Source of the DNA: Selaginella moellendorffii
Taxonomy: Eukaryota; Streptophyta; Lycopodiopsida; Selaginellales; Selaginellaceae
Assembly: GCF_000143415.4 (NCBI RefSeq)
Contig: NW_003314356.1
Location: 12,607-76,606, forward strand
Direction of reading: 5' to 3'
DNA: 64,000 nt
Shown here: positions 1 through 11,970 of the stretch, in pieces
Layout of the letters: each line of letters begins with the position of its first letter
Numbering within the stretch: position 1 is the first letter of the stretch
Position numbers and translations under genes: made by a program
Notes under the pieces: generated by a model
Told to the model about the DNA's origin: nothing
The model's database searches: none
Seen by the model: only the letters and a program-made list of their open reading frames with translations

Positions 1-449
1 AAATCGAAGGAACTCACTCAAAGGTGTTGGATAAGGAACAAATGTAGGTTGCGGCTTTTGGTAGGAGGTTTTTTGGTCCCTCACCAGGCTCGACGCCGCT
101 GTTGCTGCAATTGGCCGGAATATCTTGGTCATCCTGGAACATCTCAAGTTAGAATCGCAGGGACGACGATAGGGGGGTCGAGACTCTTTTACCAGATGAT
201 ATTCTCAGTTGAGTACTTTTTCCATAAGTGTGACTCTTTTCTTCACGAACTCGGTAATTCTACGAACTCTACAAACAGAGACAAATCCCTTCCTAGGGTT
301 AGAAATAGGATAAATGAAACGTACCATCTACATATCAATCTGCAAAGCATACTTAAGCAAAGCATTCCCTCCCAGTCGATGGAGCGGTTGCAAATCTAGA
401 ATTGAAACAGTACCTCCCATATTGCCATCTTGGCCGTCTATATCAATCG
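1..449. other. Unassigned DNA, no gene recognised
   Basis: A 116-codon open frame runs over 49-399 on the plus strand, but its product has no recognisable motif and a composition typical of chance translation. I see no RNA gene or known repeat here. The sequence leads directly into a copy of the terminal repeat at 450-560, so it may be the inside of another element of the kind found at 41.5-47.2 kb. Confidence 0.4.
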
Positions 450-557
450 TCACAGATTTGGACAGTCAGATTAATAGTATCTACCATAAGTAAAAATGGA
501 TATTCTTAAAATGGAATATGTGACGCCGATGCCAAAATAGCAACTTTAAATAAAGAG

Positions 558-560
<3 letters not shown>
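450..560 (+). repeat. Copy of the ~155-bp terminal inverted repeat (right-end orientation)
   Basis: This stretch closely matches 47100-47219, running from the 'cataagtaaaaatggatatt' block to the end AAATAAAGAGTTTGA. The inverted counterpart lies at 41520-41680. It therefore looks like the right end of a TIR element whose body lies to the left, perhaps outside the window. A GAT microsatellite follows directly at the element edge. Confidence 0.6.

Positions 561-590
<30 letters not shown>
561..590. repeat. (GAT)n microsatellite
   Basis: Ten consecutive GAT trinucleotides directly abut the end of the TIR-like repeat. On the opposite strand they read as a run of nine histidines inside a chance open frame, which should not be taken as a protein. 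Confidence 0.9.
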
Positions 591-591
591 A

Positions 592-3500
592 GTAATCACA
601 AAGCCTTTTATAAGAGAAATCAAGTTTATAAATAATTAATTTGCTTTTAATTTGTAATTTTTTATAAATAAATGAGAAAAAAGAATAGCAGGGATTCCAG
701 CAGAAAAAATAAACCAGGGATCCCATCTCTGCTAGGAAGTAGATATAGAAATCTATAAATGTAAATTAGTTTTCTGAAATAAAAATATACTTTAATGATT
801 CAGTGAATTAATATTTGTTTTTTTTAAGTTCTAATTTATTTCCTGAACTTGTGTTACTTAAGTGGTTAATAGATTTAACGTTTTTAGATTGTCATAGCTT
901 AGTTTTGACTGAAGCAAAGCCTTGAAGCCTTGGGTGGAATTTGGTGAATAATCTCCACACTGCCTCGCGCAGGGCCATAGTCTCCTGGACACTTCAAGCC
1001 TTTGGTGAGTTTACCTCTAATTCTGAAAAAAGAAAGTGGGGTCTTGAAGTATGAGATGCACCCAAGGCTAGAGGGTCCCATGGATACTTATGAGAAAGTT
1101 GATAAGATTGGAAGAATAAACTCTAGCACAGCATGGCTCAAAAACACTTCCGCTGCAAAGTTAAAGAAGGTGGCCTCAAGGGCTGTACAAGATGACGACT
1201 GGACTCAGAAGCTTAGTTTAGCTTTATGCTTATATAGATAGAAAGTGTCATTGACTCAGCTAAGTTCATGATCAATGTCTATAACAGTATTGTGAGTGTG
1301 AGAGATCTGATGAACCCTGCTCATGAAGAATGACGGAAGTGATCTCTTCATTAGATTGAGAGCTTTGTAAGTGGCAGCCATGGTCTCCTCAGCCTTTTGA
1401 ACGGCGTAGTCTTTCAGCTCCTGCATGCTCTCACCCTCCAGAGAATCAAAATGGACAACTGGGACAAGGGGTAGATTTCTAGACCATAAACATACAAGGA
1501 TCATGTAATCAGTTTTAAAACATTGCTTCCACATGTGATTGCTTCTGACTGTTCACTTTTGCAAGACTCAAAGTTTTTCACCAGGATCATTCCAAAGTAC
1601 CAAAGTGAAGTAGTGCATTTCTAATATTTTGTATATTTAGTTCGTCATCATAAATTTAAAGAGCTTCCTAATCACTCACAATTCAATGAGTGGGACACAA
1701 TAAGATGAGAAATAGAGAAACTTGATCCATTTCCACAGTTCCACTGGAAGCTGGACAGTGCCAGAGAGTGTTTTCTTTTTCATCTTGAGCAAAGCTTCCA
1801 ATCAGGCTTACAAGGCATACTTGACAAAATGTTTCACTTAATCTTTTAAAAAGCAATACAAACAAGAAGAAACAGGGCAAGAATGGAAAATTAGTTACTT
1901 GCTCCTACTTTGAGTTTGAAAATTGTAGGTGCTGCTGTTCCCATGACCTAAGCAGCAACTTTAAAACACAAGAGAACATAATATTTTTGTTCTTACAGTA
2001 GCAATGTTTCTATTGCAGTTTGGGATCTGCTAAAGGAAATACCGAAATGGTCTGTTAGTCAGTGTCATTGAGCGCACAAACCAACCAAGAATTGTGATGA
2101 ACATTAGATCTGTTGCTGTGTGAGCGCGGGAGGACACTTGAATTGGAGCACTCATTGCTTTCATATTCACAATTCTGGCACTGGTGCAGCGCTTTTGAGG
2201 ATTTTCTGATCAGAGAATAAATCAAAAGCTGTAACTCAAGCTGGAATAGGACATTGGATTCAAAGACATACAATTTTCAGACAATTTTAGCTTTGAAGAT
2301 ATAGAATTGGCAATTGGATTTACCGGATCATGATCCATTGAAGTTTTTCACCTTATCTTCCGAAACAATTTAGATATTCACTTACATAGCTTGCCTTTCA
2401 ATGTGACAAGAGGGAGGATTGACATGATTCCCAAGATCCAGGGAGCTTATTTCAATTGGAAGGGATTCAAAGGTGCCAAAGGTGCCCTACAAAAATATGC
2501 ATGATGAAATGATGAACACAAACCAGAGAGACACATACCTCACACATAAAGAAGCACTGAGTGTATGCATGAGCCCATCAAAGCTGCCTGGGATAAGAAA
2601 GTGGATCAACAGCCCACCTTTGCAGAGATTGTCTGAAGACTACAAAAATCTGGTTGTTGCCCAGGTACTTTGTCTTTAAAATATGAGGTAGAGAGTCAAG
2701 ACGTGGAATCATCTTAAAGCATATCTTAAATCATCGATGTGCTCTAGACTATCATTTTCTTTAGAGTTCCAAATTGCCTGGGGATGCAAAGAAAAGGTTA
2801 AGCAGCATATAAGATAATCGAGGGAATAGAAGGAATGGAAGTGGTTTACACAAAACGAGTGTTGCATTGGTCCCTGATGCTCGTTCTGGGGTAGTGCTCA
2901 AGTGGATGCTAGAAAATGCAGTCACTCTTTAGAAACATCACTTGCATCTGACAAATTGCATAAGTTGGGAGAGTACCTGTCTCGCAAGTTTTGAAGGAAA
3001 CACTTGCATATGTGGTGACCAAGGAGGCCAGACAGCGAACTTCTCTCAGGAGCTTTCTAATGTCTACAGACATTAGAAAGTCCTATTGGCTTGCTGAAAA
3101 CTCAAAAGAAACAACTTACAGGTGAAAGCAGAATTCGTTCTTGTAGAGAGCGCTAATGTTGATAAGTCTGTTGTGGAGAAAATTGAGAAGTACCAAAAGA
3201 CAATGTTCGTTCTTGGAGAGTCCTGAACAAACCTTCTGAAAGTACACAAGCTTATTTCCTGCAATGTGACACACAATTTAGTACCTTTCATCAGGAGATT
3301 GAGGTTGAGAGTTTCAGACTACATTCAGAAACATGCTCCATGCTCCATATTACTGTACTGTGCAGTGCATATCGAAATTCTCGAAATTGGTGTTGTTCAG
3401 GAATGCTTCATCACCACACTCATCACCACCGCAGAAATTTGTTCACTCGTCCAAAATTCATCTCCTGCTCGTCTGAGTGTGAGCCTCAATTTGCTGCTCA

Positions 3501-3645
3501 CGCTTCCAAAAAATATACAAAACCTAAAACTTGTGAAATGCAACACATACCCATTTTTTCACATGTGTCACTATCCCAACCATCCTTATTATATCTGAAT
3601 TGAGATTGGAATATGTTGTCTTTGCTTTTTTAAATATACAAAGAC
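592..3645. other. Unassigned DNA with short gene-like fragments
   Basis: Base composition is more balanced than in the AT-rich repeats that follow, and several short open stretches look exon-like: plus strand around 1002-1241 and 2473-2679, minus strand around 1256-1534. None exceeds about 90 codons and I recognise no family. By analogy with 41.5-49.5 kb, where shredded exons of known genes lie between the same repeats, these may be captured or decayed gene pieces. That is inference only. Confidence 0.35.
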
Positions 3646-3649
3646 TAAC

Positions 3650-6600
3650 AAAGACCCCAGCTCTACTGGGAGATATAGCATATCCAAGATAAATAAATCT
3701 TCTTTTCTAATTTTACAATATTAGAAATCTTGATTGTATATAAAGTTAAATATATCTAAAATTTTCTACTATTCATCTCCAGAGAAATGCACAATAATGC
3801 AAATAGATAATAATGCAAGTGTTGGGGAAGATAAGCTCATTTTATATCATCATTAAATTTGAACTTGATGTTTTTATTGCCTTTATAAAAAGGTGCACAA
3901 CCCTTAACACATCCACAATATTTCTGCCATGCTTTAAAGAAATTGAGTTTATATAAGAATTATAGACTACCAAAAAATAATAGGTTAGTTTAGAGAAATT
4001 ATAATTTTAATTGCATACTGAGTTAAATTTTTTTTACCTGAACTGTAATGATGCCTTTAACATTCATAATTTACTAAAGGATAATAGAATTTCTATTATG
4101 TGTCTGGTTTTATATTTAAAAACATACATAATTAAATCTATCTAGCTTGCTACCACATTTATATTGAACCTCATAAGTTGGTAGTGGAGAATGGTTCTAG
4201 ATATTTTGAGAAAATATAAATTCAGAAAATCAACAAATGCATAATAGTTTTTTGCAACACAGTAGATGGTAAGATTCTTTATATATTTTATATATATGAA
4301 ACTGAAAATATTATTTTATTTGAGAAAGCTGTTGAATTTAAACTTTTTGGGAGGTTATCTAACCCCATACTACTCGAACCTAAAGATGTTTAGCCTCCAA
4401 GTATCTTAATACCCTTAACCAATTAGAAAAAAATGTGCACTCTTGTTTTAAAACCCTTTCCCTTTATAATTGAATTTTTATATATCATTTTTGAGTTGTT
4501 CTTTTTTATTGCATATAATCCACCATATTCTTTTGCAAATTTACACCCTCATAAATGAAAGCTAATAACCATAGCTCTCCCAAGAGCTGTGCTCTTTTGC
4601 CATAGCAAGGATCCCAATGTATCTTGGTTGGCAAACTAGCTATTGTAAATGCATTAAAGGTTAATTTTTTCAAACATTTACTACCATCTATATTCATTGC
4701 ATTGTGCATTTGTTATATCATTATGATTTATTAGTTGGTGGAACTTAAAGATGGTTTGGAATATTTATCATCTAGATATCATGTCATGTGAGATAATATT
4801 AAGTAGTTTATTTCAAAGATAGACAATTATCAGATTGTGCATACATTCTATATACTTCATAGAGCAATTTTAAGTAATTTTAAAACCGTAGTGTGGAGTC
4901 AATTAAATATAAGTATGTAGTATCAAGTGTTTTTAATTTGCATTTCTCTGTTAATTGTGTTAAATTTTTTGCTTTAGTTATGTATGTATAAATGATCTAA
5001 GCTTATATTTCTTGTTTACCTTTCTCCTTATATACTAAGAGTTTTTTTGTTCCTATATAATAAATAAACGACCTTCAGGGCTCCTCTATGCATATGTAGA
5101 AACAATACTTGCAATGACAAATCATAGAAGATAAGGAAAGATAAAATAAAATATCAATGCCCATCCATTAAAAGATTAAAAAAATATTTTATGAAAATTT
5201 TACATAAGAGAAACTTTATAGATATTCTTAAACTAATATTCTCTTTTATCTTCTTTCAATTTTAGCTATATTTTTTAGTGAATATGACATTTTTAATGCA
5301 GCTCTAACAGACTTCATCAACTCAAATAGGTTCATTAGCAATTGATCACGAGTGTATAAGACCTTTTATACCAAGAGAAAGAAAATTAATTTTTTTTTAA
5401 ATTTTAAATCTTATGAAGAACAAGAAAAGTTTAATAGAAAGAGAGTTTTAAATGCTATAGAGACTGGTAGTCTAATAATGGCCTTACTACTTGTAAGTAG
5501 CATGATTGCAACCTTGAGATAGCACTATGAGACCTTGTTTTCTAGGAGAACTAAATCTATGGAAAAAAAACTGGTTTATATTAATATGAAATGAAGATAT
5601 CATTTACACTACATTAGAGGTGTTTGAAAAGAGGTAAATCCAAAGATAATAATGACATTAGAGATATAATGTTTGTATTAAGACAAACCTGTTCTAATGC
5701 TTTATGCTAAAACTATGCATTCATCTCTCATATATGACATGGTATCTAATATGGTAAACACATATAAATATCAAATCCATTTCTTAATAGTATCTCAAGA
5801 AATAGCAAACTCTTTTTTATTTTTGATTAGTATTTTTGTTCATAACCTTACTTAAATCAACCAGCAGCTTTACATGAGTTTAATCTTTTGTCTCAATATT
5901 GACAGAATAAATTAATTTTCTATAGTTAAAACATATAGTTCACATAAATCTTATAATCTTGCTCTAGATTTCATCTGAATTCGTATTATGTCAATCCCTA
6001 TCTAAATATAAGGAAAATACCTTGTTAGTTCAAAATGGTAAATTAAGTATTTGATAGAATAAAAGCTAATGGTTTCTAAATAGAGTAAAATTAAATGTCA
6101 CATTTGTGAGAAAAATAACTCTGCTGAGAAAGATAGATATAGTATCTTTACAAAATATTCATGAAGAAAATTTATAAAATAAAAAATATTAATACACCTA
6201 TAATACAAAACAGTTTTTACCAATACATCAAGAGTGTGTAAGACATCTTGTAACTAATTATATATAAGATAACTTCTATGAAATTTAAATGATGATGAGA
6301 AAAAATACTTGAGAAAGAAAAACTTTGAATAAGGAGGAAATTTTATAGAAATAATAATTTAAAATATTCAAGACAGTGGTCTGAATTAACTTCTCATGAA
6401 AAAAGATATAGGTTAAAAAGTAGTAGAATAAATCCCAATTAAATGTCTAGATTGTTAGCAATAAATTTGAAAATCTTCATCAGGATTATAAGTAGGTCAT
6501 ATCATGCTAGAAGTTGAGATTATAACAGCTTATGGAAGCTATGACTTCAACAGCTTTAATAAAGATTGAAACTTGTAACAATTTTCTAGAACATTATCTC

Positions 6601-7530
6601 TAGCCAATGGATTTTCAATCATATACAGATAAAGCTCAAGAAAGTTTCATTTAAATTATATAACTACTAAACAATTAAATTATTAAGAAAAGCAATTACC
6701 TAAAGGAGAAAAAAACATAGATTATAATAACTAAAAATATAATTTTATAAACATAGATATAGAAAATACCAAACTAGATAATAACATAATTATATTATGT
6801 ATTTGATAATATATTTAAAATATTATTATTAATATATAAATATAAAAGTATAAAGTTTTTTTTTTATACTAATTCTTAAATGCTTTAAATCTTTCTTAGA
6901 AAATTTATTTAGTTTCCTAGATAATAGTAACTTATATATTAAAAATTAATATATGTATAAAAAAACTAAATTACTATAAAATAATATAAATGTATAATTA
7001 CTTTCTTTTGTGTTTCATTTTTTCAAAACATACTTAATTGTTTTAAGCTTTTGTGAACAATACTTCATTGATCTCTTGTATTATAAATTATATTCACCAT
7101 TCATAAATTTTATAAAACATAAAAATTGAAATTATAAATTTAGATATCATATTTTTTTGGTTATGAATGAAATGATTATATTTCATAAATTTTCAATTAT
7201 AATATAATTTATTATTGACATATAAGGCACATATATTAACTTATTTCTAAAAACTCTTTTCAAATTAATATTTACATCTGGGATTTATATTAATTTTAAG
7301 ATGGATCTTGAAGAAAATTATAATTTTGAAAGACTGAAAAATATATATTTACTTAGAAATATCCTCGGAATATAATCTTATTTTTTTATATATGTTTAAG
7401 TATTGTATGTTTTGTATATATATATCACCAAAATTTCTTGAAATATAAAAAAAATTTATTATAATGACATTTATGTATTAAAAAATATCAATCTCTATTA
7501 TATTTTCTTTCTATCACTAGCCTTGCCAAA
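3650..7530. repeat. AT-rich dispersed repeat, family C copy 1
   Basis: This very AT-rich, non-coding stretch opens with a short hairpin-forming block (CAGCTC..CTGGGAG, then 'atatagcatatccaagataa'). The same block recurs at 41690, 47232 and 47512. Long segments are collinear with 47512-48928 (for example around 3655-4200 and 5640-6480), and the part near 6430-6560 matches the start of the copy at 39685. No coding capacity is visible. A family D LTR-like block interrupts it at about 4330-4710. The family could be a non-autonomous transposon several kilobases long; I could not fix its ends. Confidence 0.6.
4330..4710 (-). repeat. LTR-like fragment of gypsy family D
   Basis: The sequence 'gaggttatctaacccc...ccttaaccaattagaaaaa' matches the LTR-like repeats at 33745, 34840 and 35232. 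One of those (35232) sits next to a primer-binding site. The matching block is followed by sequence resembling the stretch at 35030-35100. It is probably a solo or truncated LTR lying inside the family C repeat. Confidence 0.5.
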
Positions 7531-9114
7531 ATCCCTCTTTGGCTTTGTCCAATTTAGGTAGACAAACTTCTTCTGTCTCCACATCCTTGGACATTTAGAT
7601 ACCACCTCCTATCCTTCATTCGCTAGGGACTTTGTCCGTTGGGCATTATCCACTGCCCTCATGACACCAAATACCCCTTTCTGGTGTTTTAGAGTGTTTG
7701 GGTGTCCCAATGATGGCCTCTCTGACAATGAGCATTCCCTTTTCGACATTGACTTACCATATCACAACATAAGCAATTTATCTTTTATAAGGGCATATCG
7801 AACTTCCTTATCCCAATAAGAAGTCTTAGATAGTTGCCTTCTACCAGTTTATGAATTATTTTGCACCTTTTGCTTAGTTGCCTCATAGTTGTCAAGCCTT
7901 ACAACTCATTGCTGGTGCTTCCACACCTCCATCATTATCTAGGTCACCACACTCTAACCGCATGCATTCCAACTTAGGCTATGCTATTCCTATTTCCATT
8001 GGAATTCTTTTGGAAGGGGTTCTCATGAACCCACCAACTTGACCTCAAGGTAGCACGCCTTGGCACCTTCGGTGTCTCCACACCATCAGCTCCACGAGCC
8101 TACCTTTATGACATTTCTTACTTGTGTCCAGGTATTTTTGCCAAGACCAATATGGTTGTCTCTTAGGCCAATTATCCATTAGCACTGCACCATAGAGTTC
8201 ATGCACAACTTTGTGTCAAAGTTGTTTTCTTCCGGGAAACTCTTTCCCACGATTTTAGCATGGCACCTTCTGCCATCAATGAGATACATACTGCTGTCAA
8301 CCTTGGATCTCAAAATCCTCCCCATCCTTCGTGGGGCACCACACACCTCAGTCCAAATGCTTTCCTCAAGCTCTTAGGATTATTCCTTGACTCTATTGGA
8401 GTCATTCAATCTTTTGGACTTTGTTAATCCGACGACCTATGAGGTCCTACTTTTGAGGTGCTAATTCATTGGAATATAACTCCTTGTATTCATGTCCTAC
8501 TCACAAGGACCATCTTTTGCAAGTGTTACTCCGACACTTGATTTGTTCTCTAGGGGCAACTTTTCGCATTTTAGGACCACTTGTCCATGTGATAAGAATA
8601 CCAACTCATCCTCTAAATACACCCCCAACTCCTTGGGTTGTTCCAACATTTATTAGAGGTAGCTCCGGCTACCATTTCAAGGACTTGTGTCCTTTTCTGT
8701 ATTTGACCTCCTGTGGTTATTATTTCTGATCTCAAATTCATGAGCACCAGCCTCAACTTCATGAGGGTAATCTTGTGACTCCTTTATCATTTTAGAGTCT
8801 CTATCTTCCCTGTGATCCCAACTATAGTTGTTTACCACAACTACATTAACCAGTTTGCTGAGTCAAACGCTCATCTGGATCACATCCTCAACTCAATGAG
8901 GAAAACCTTGCACTGTTCCCAAGATCCCAAAGTCGTTCCATCATTGGCCCTTTTCTATCCACCACCTTACCTACAAGTTCACACGTGAACTGTAGTGGAG
9001 AGCCATGTCTTCTCGACTTGCTACTCCTCAAGGAAAAGCCCACTCCTAGGACCTTCCAATGCCAACATTAGTGGTGATATACTTCAACACCAATAAAAGT
9101 CGGACTAAGGAACA
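7531..9114. other. Decayed retroelement interior, no recognisable protein
   Basis: Base composition changes sharply at about 7530 from AT-rich to balanced, pyrimidine-rich sequence. The right edge is a primer-binding site read on the minus strand, so this should be the start of the internal region (leader and gag) of a minus-strand LTR element. I find no gag motif; every frame is broken. The one frame of 86 codons at 8469-8729 shows no family feature. Confidence 0.4.
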
Positions 9115-9126
9115 GCTCTGATACCA
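9115..9126 (-). promoter_or_regulatory. Primer-binding site, initiator Met tRNA type
   Basis: On the minus strand the sequence is TGGTATCAGAGC, the standard plant primer-binding site complementary to the 3' end of initiator methionine tRNA. It lies three bases inside the left edge of an LTR-like sequence that starts TGTAAACGAC at 9130. This fixes the orientation of the element as minus. Confidence 0.75.
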
Positions 9127-9129
9127 AGT

Positions 9130-10755
9130 TGTAAACGACTAATTTTTCCATTCTACTTTAGTCACTTAACCGCACCTCCGACCACTTGGAGGAGTCTCAT
9201 TCACAACCTCCATAAGTCCCATTCAGAACTTGAGGCTTGCTAGCCCCGCGAATGGCATCCACACCACTCAACTTTTGCACTTGGTCCAAGTGCTCCACGT
9301 GTCCGATCCCATGACCGACACCCCAAGGTACCATTGACATACCAGCCCGTTACGCTAGGCCATGCCCATTCACCTTGGTCACATCGGTGGTCCAACACCA
9401 CCTGCATTACAATCCCGTCTCTCAAAGACTAGGCCACCCCTCCATGAGTGGCTATCCCAAATCCACTCCATAGCATCCTCAAGATGCCTGCAAACATGGG
9501 GAATAGCCTTCCCCAATGTCTCCTTTCCGGTCCCCACCAAGTCTCTTCTTGTCCCTGGCCGTGTTCACCAACATTGCCACTGGATCAAGGCTCACAGACC
9601 CGACCACTAAGTCTAACTGTCCTCTAGGACTTCCTCACTGTGTGACTGTGTCCCTTGTCACCACACTAGAGGGCTACTCCTCTTCCTTTCCACAGTCTGG
9701 GACTTTGGGGCAACATTTCAAAACACCGTGGCCCTACGCGGGCCTCGTGGGTACTCTCCTCGCCTTCTGCCTTTGGGTGCTTTAGCCATGGGCTTAGAGC
9801 GAGGTTTCGTTGAGCCATACCAGGTATCCAAGTAGGTAGTGCCACCCACACTTTGACTGGGAGCATCGGCCAGTCGATCTCCCAGGGGAACTAGAGCTGG
9901 CTCTTGAACACTTCACCAAGCTACCCTACTTGTCGGTCCGTGTTCACTCTAGTCTTGGACTTCCCAGTGGGCAGCTCATCACCCAACATTGGGTCCGGCT
10001 TTCCTGGGCCAAACTGGCCTTTCCTGGCCAAACTGGCTCCACTATAGTCCTCCCCCTTACTATACTTTTGGAGCTCACCAAACCCCCTAGGGTCTGGGAG
10101 ACGAACGCTTTGGGCTTTCACCCTCTCAGACTCAAACTCGGACTCGGACTTGGACTCGGACTCAGACTCGGACTCGGACTTGGCCTCGGCCTCGGTCTCG
10201 GTCTCGGTCCCGGTCTCGGTCTCAGTCTCGGTCTCAGTCCCGGTCTCGGTCCCGGTCTTGGTCTCGACCTCGGACTCCATCTCGGGTCCTTCTCAGACTC
10301 CATCTCGGATTCCGTCTCAGGTCCATCTTGGACTCCATCTCGGACTCCGTCTCGGTCCATCTCGGACTCCATCTCGGACTCCAACTCGGGTCCATCTTGG
10401 ACTCCACCTCGAACTCCACCTCGGGTCCATCTCGGACTCCACCTCGGACTTCACCTCGGGTCCATCTAGGACTCCACCTCGGACTCCACCTCAGGTCCAT
10501 CTCGGACTCCATCTTGGACTCCACCTCGGGTCCATCTTGGACTCCATCTCAGACACTTCCACGTGTCATGTATTGGTCCTTTTGGGTCCCTTTTTGGAAC
10601 CTCGCTTATTGCTCGCCTCATGCTCATTCCTTGAGCACTCCGTTGGGAGTTCCACTCCCGCTCTCAACCTTTCAAGTCGGAGCCTTTTAATCCAAACGTG
10701 TTACGCTCATTTGGCTTTTGCTTCGGCTATTACCACATGGCACCCTTTCGGCTCC
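9130..10755 (-). mobile_element. Gypsy-type LTR, divergent family B, minus orientation
   Basis: The LTR begins beside the primer-binding site and shares order and wording with the copy at 36952-38458: the 'ctactatacttttggagc' block, the 'gggagacgaacgctttgggctttcaccc' block, then a CTCGGACT-type array. The right end is not clear and probably lies near 10.75 kb, where an oppositely oriented family B LTR begins. The two LTRs together form a large inverted arrangement. Confidence 0.55.
10130..10560. repeat. Degenerate CTCGGACT / GAGTCC short-tandem array
   Basis: A 430-bp run is built from 6-bp words (CTCGGA, CTCGGT, CATCTC) merging into 18-24-bp higher-order units. The periodicity keeps all six frames open. 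It produces long spurious Ser-Asp, Glu-Ser or Leu-Gly open frames of up to 235 codons on both strands. The same array type lies inside every family B LTR copy (11160-11300, 11975-12145, 37745-38010, 63610-63930), so it is an LTR component rather than a gene. Confidence 0.85.
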
Positions 10756-11306
10756 ACTTTGGGGCTTAGGGATTTGTGTCTCACACCGACTCCCTGCAAG
10801 GATGTCGAATCCATAGACGTATTCTACGGAGGTTGGGTTCGAGTCCCAACCCCCTAGTAAATGAAGGTTAGGTTCAAGTCCCTACCCCATACTAGGGCAT
10901 GATGAGGTGAGGGGTATAGGGACACCTATATTCCATTGTCATGGGCTCTTGACCGAGGAGGCTAACTTAGGCACACCCTTAAGTGGGGGGATGCCCTTGG
11001 AGACATTGTCAACAAGTCGTAGGATTAAAAAGAAATGTTTGATGTGGGCATCAAACTTCTTTTATAGGTGGTGGAGTTGTAAGGAACCAACTCCCTCAGG
11101 TGTCGTAGGCTAAAGGATCCCTGAAAGGACGACCGAAATGATAAAGAGTTCATTGGATGGGACCAAGTCTAAGATCGAGTCCAAGACCGACTTTGAGACC
11201 AAGTTCAAGATAGAGTCCAGGATCGAGTCCGAGGCCGACTCTGAAACCGTGTTCGAGACCGAGTTCAAGACTAAGTTCAGGACAGAGTCTGAAATCCAAG
11301 ATCGGG

Positions 11307-11468
11307 TGTAGCGCACCTTATCTCTCTCCCCTTAAGCCAACTAGAAAAGGGGCAATTGCTTGATGAGAGAGCCCTTAGTGGCTATTTTATCCCCATTTAT
11401 CCCCTAAGGTTCCAAGGATCCACGGTGACAGTATATCTAAATCTCATCCCATGATCACATGCACTACA
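11307..11468 (-). repeat. TRIM 3' LTR (left copy)
   Basis: A 162-bp terminal repeat, TGTAGCGCACC to CACTACA, including the block 'cttgatgagaga' that the other copy lacks. It is the 3' LTR because the purine tract lies next to it on the minus strand. Confidence 0.85.
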
Positions 11469-11470
11469 CT

Positions 11471-11483
11471 CACCCCCCCCTTT
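11471..11483 (-). promoter_or_regulatory. TRIM polypurine tract
   Basis: On the minus strand the sequence is a purine run, AAAG followed by eight G, ending two bases before the LTR. It fits the plus-strand priming site of an LTR retroelement. Confidence 0.65.
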
Positions 11484-11782
11484 AGAGATGTCAATGTCCT
11501 CATTAACTATTGACTAACAACCTCTATTGAGCCAAGGGGAACCAGCACCTCCATTTCCGCACTCAATCTACCAATCCTTCCATTGTGTAGACCAACTATT
11601 CCATGTGAGGCAACTAGTCATCCACCCGTACCGCAGTCCCAAAGTGGATACCTTCGTCCGTGGATATTCCACACAAGAGGAAGGATGTATGCATGGATGT
11701 CCAATACGTACAATTTCAAATTTAGGGGTAGGAATATACCTTGCTCAAGGGTATATTATATTTTTAAGTAGCCACTAATCAA

Positions 11783-11817
11783 TGGGAATCGAACCCGTGC
11801 CATTTCTTCTGATACCA
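11783..11817 (-). promoter_or_regulatory. TRIM primer-binding site next to a T-arm-like block
   Basis: The minus strand gives TGGTATCAGA (11808-11817), complementary to the initiator Met tRNA 3' end. It is followed by GGCACGGGTTCGATTCCCAT (11783-11802), which looks like the T-arm and acceptor side of a tRNA. No complete tRNA fold is present, so this is not a tRNA gene. Confidence 0.7.
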
Positions 11818-11819
11818 AC

Positions 11820-11970
11820 TGTAGCGCACCTTATCTCTCTCCCCTTAAACCAACTGGAAAAGGGGCAATTGAGCCCTTAGTGACTATTTTATCCTCATTT
11901 ATCCCCCAAGGTTCCAAGGATCCACGGTGACAGTATATCCAAATCTCATCCCATGATCACATGTGCTACA
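11820..11970 (-). repeat. TRIM 5' LTR (right copy)
   Basis: A 151-bp terminal repeat, collinear with 11307-11468, adjoining the primer-binding site. It ends ATGTGCTACA against the TCGGG duplication. Confidence 0.85.

Larger units (their letters stand above)
11307..11970 (-). mobile_element. TRIM: miniature LTR retrotransposon with TCGGG target duplication
   Basis: Two direct repeats, 11307-11468 and 11820-11970, start TGTAGCGCACC and end with CTACA, the TG...CA ends of LTRs. TCGGG at 11302-11306 is repeated at 11971-11975 as a 5-bp target duplication. On the minus strand a TGGTATCAGA primer site (11808-11817) follows the right-hand LTR after two bases. A purine tract, AAAG then eight G on the minus strand, adjoins the other LTR. 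The roughly 350-bp interior has no coding domain. The element is therefore non-autonomous and oriented minus. It landed within the GAGTCC array of the family B LTR. The LTRs differ by an 11-bp indel and a few bases, so it is not brand new. Confidence 0.9.

Noticed and set aside
481-726. Open frame with a nine-His run on the minus strand
   Set aside because: The run is the (GAT)n microsatellite read backwards and the remainder is AT-rich chance translation.
9921-10857. Several overlapping open frames up to 235 codons, Ser/Asp-, Glu/Ser- or Leu/Gly-rich on both strands
   Set aside because: They arise from a 6-bp-word array without stops in any frame and recur only inside LTR copies; no start context, domain or unique sequence supports a gene.
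11783-11802. tRNA-like T-arm sequence
   Set aside because: No D-arm, anticodon arm or complete acceptor stem lies nearby; the block is part of a TRIM leader beside its primer-binding site.
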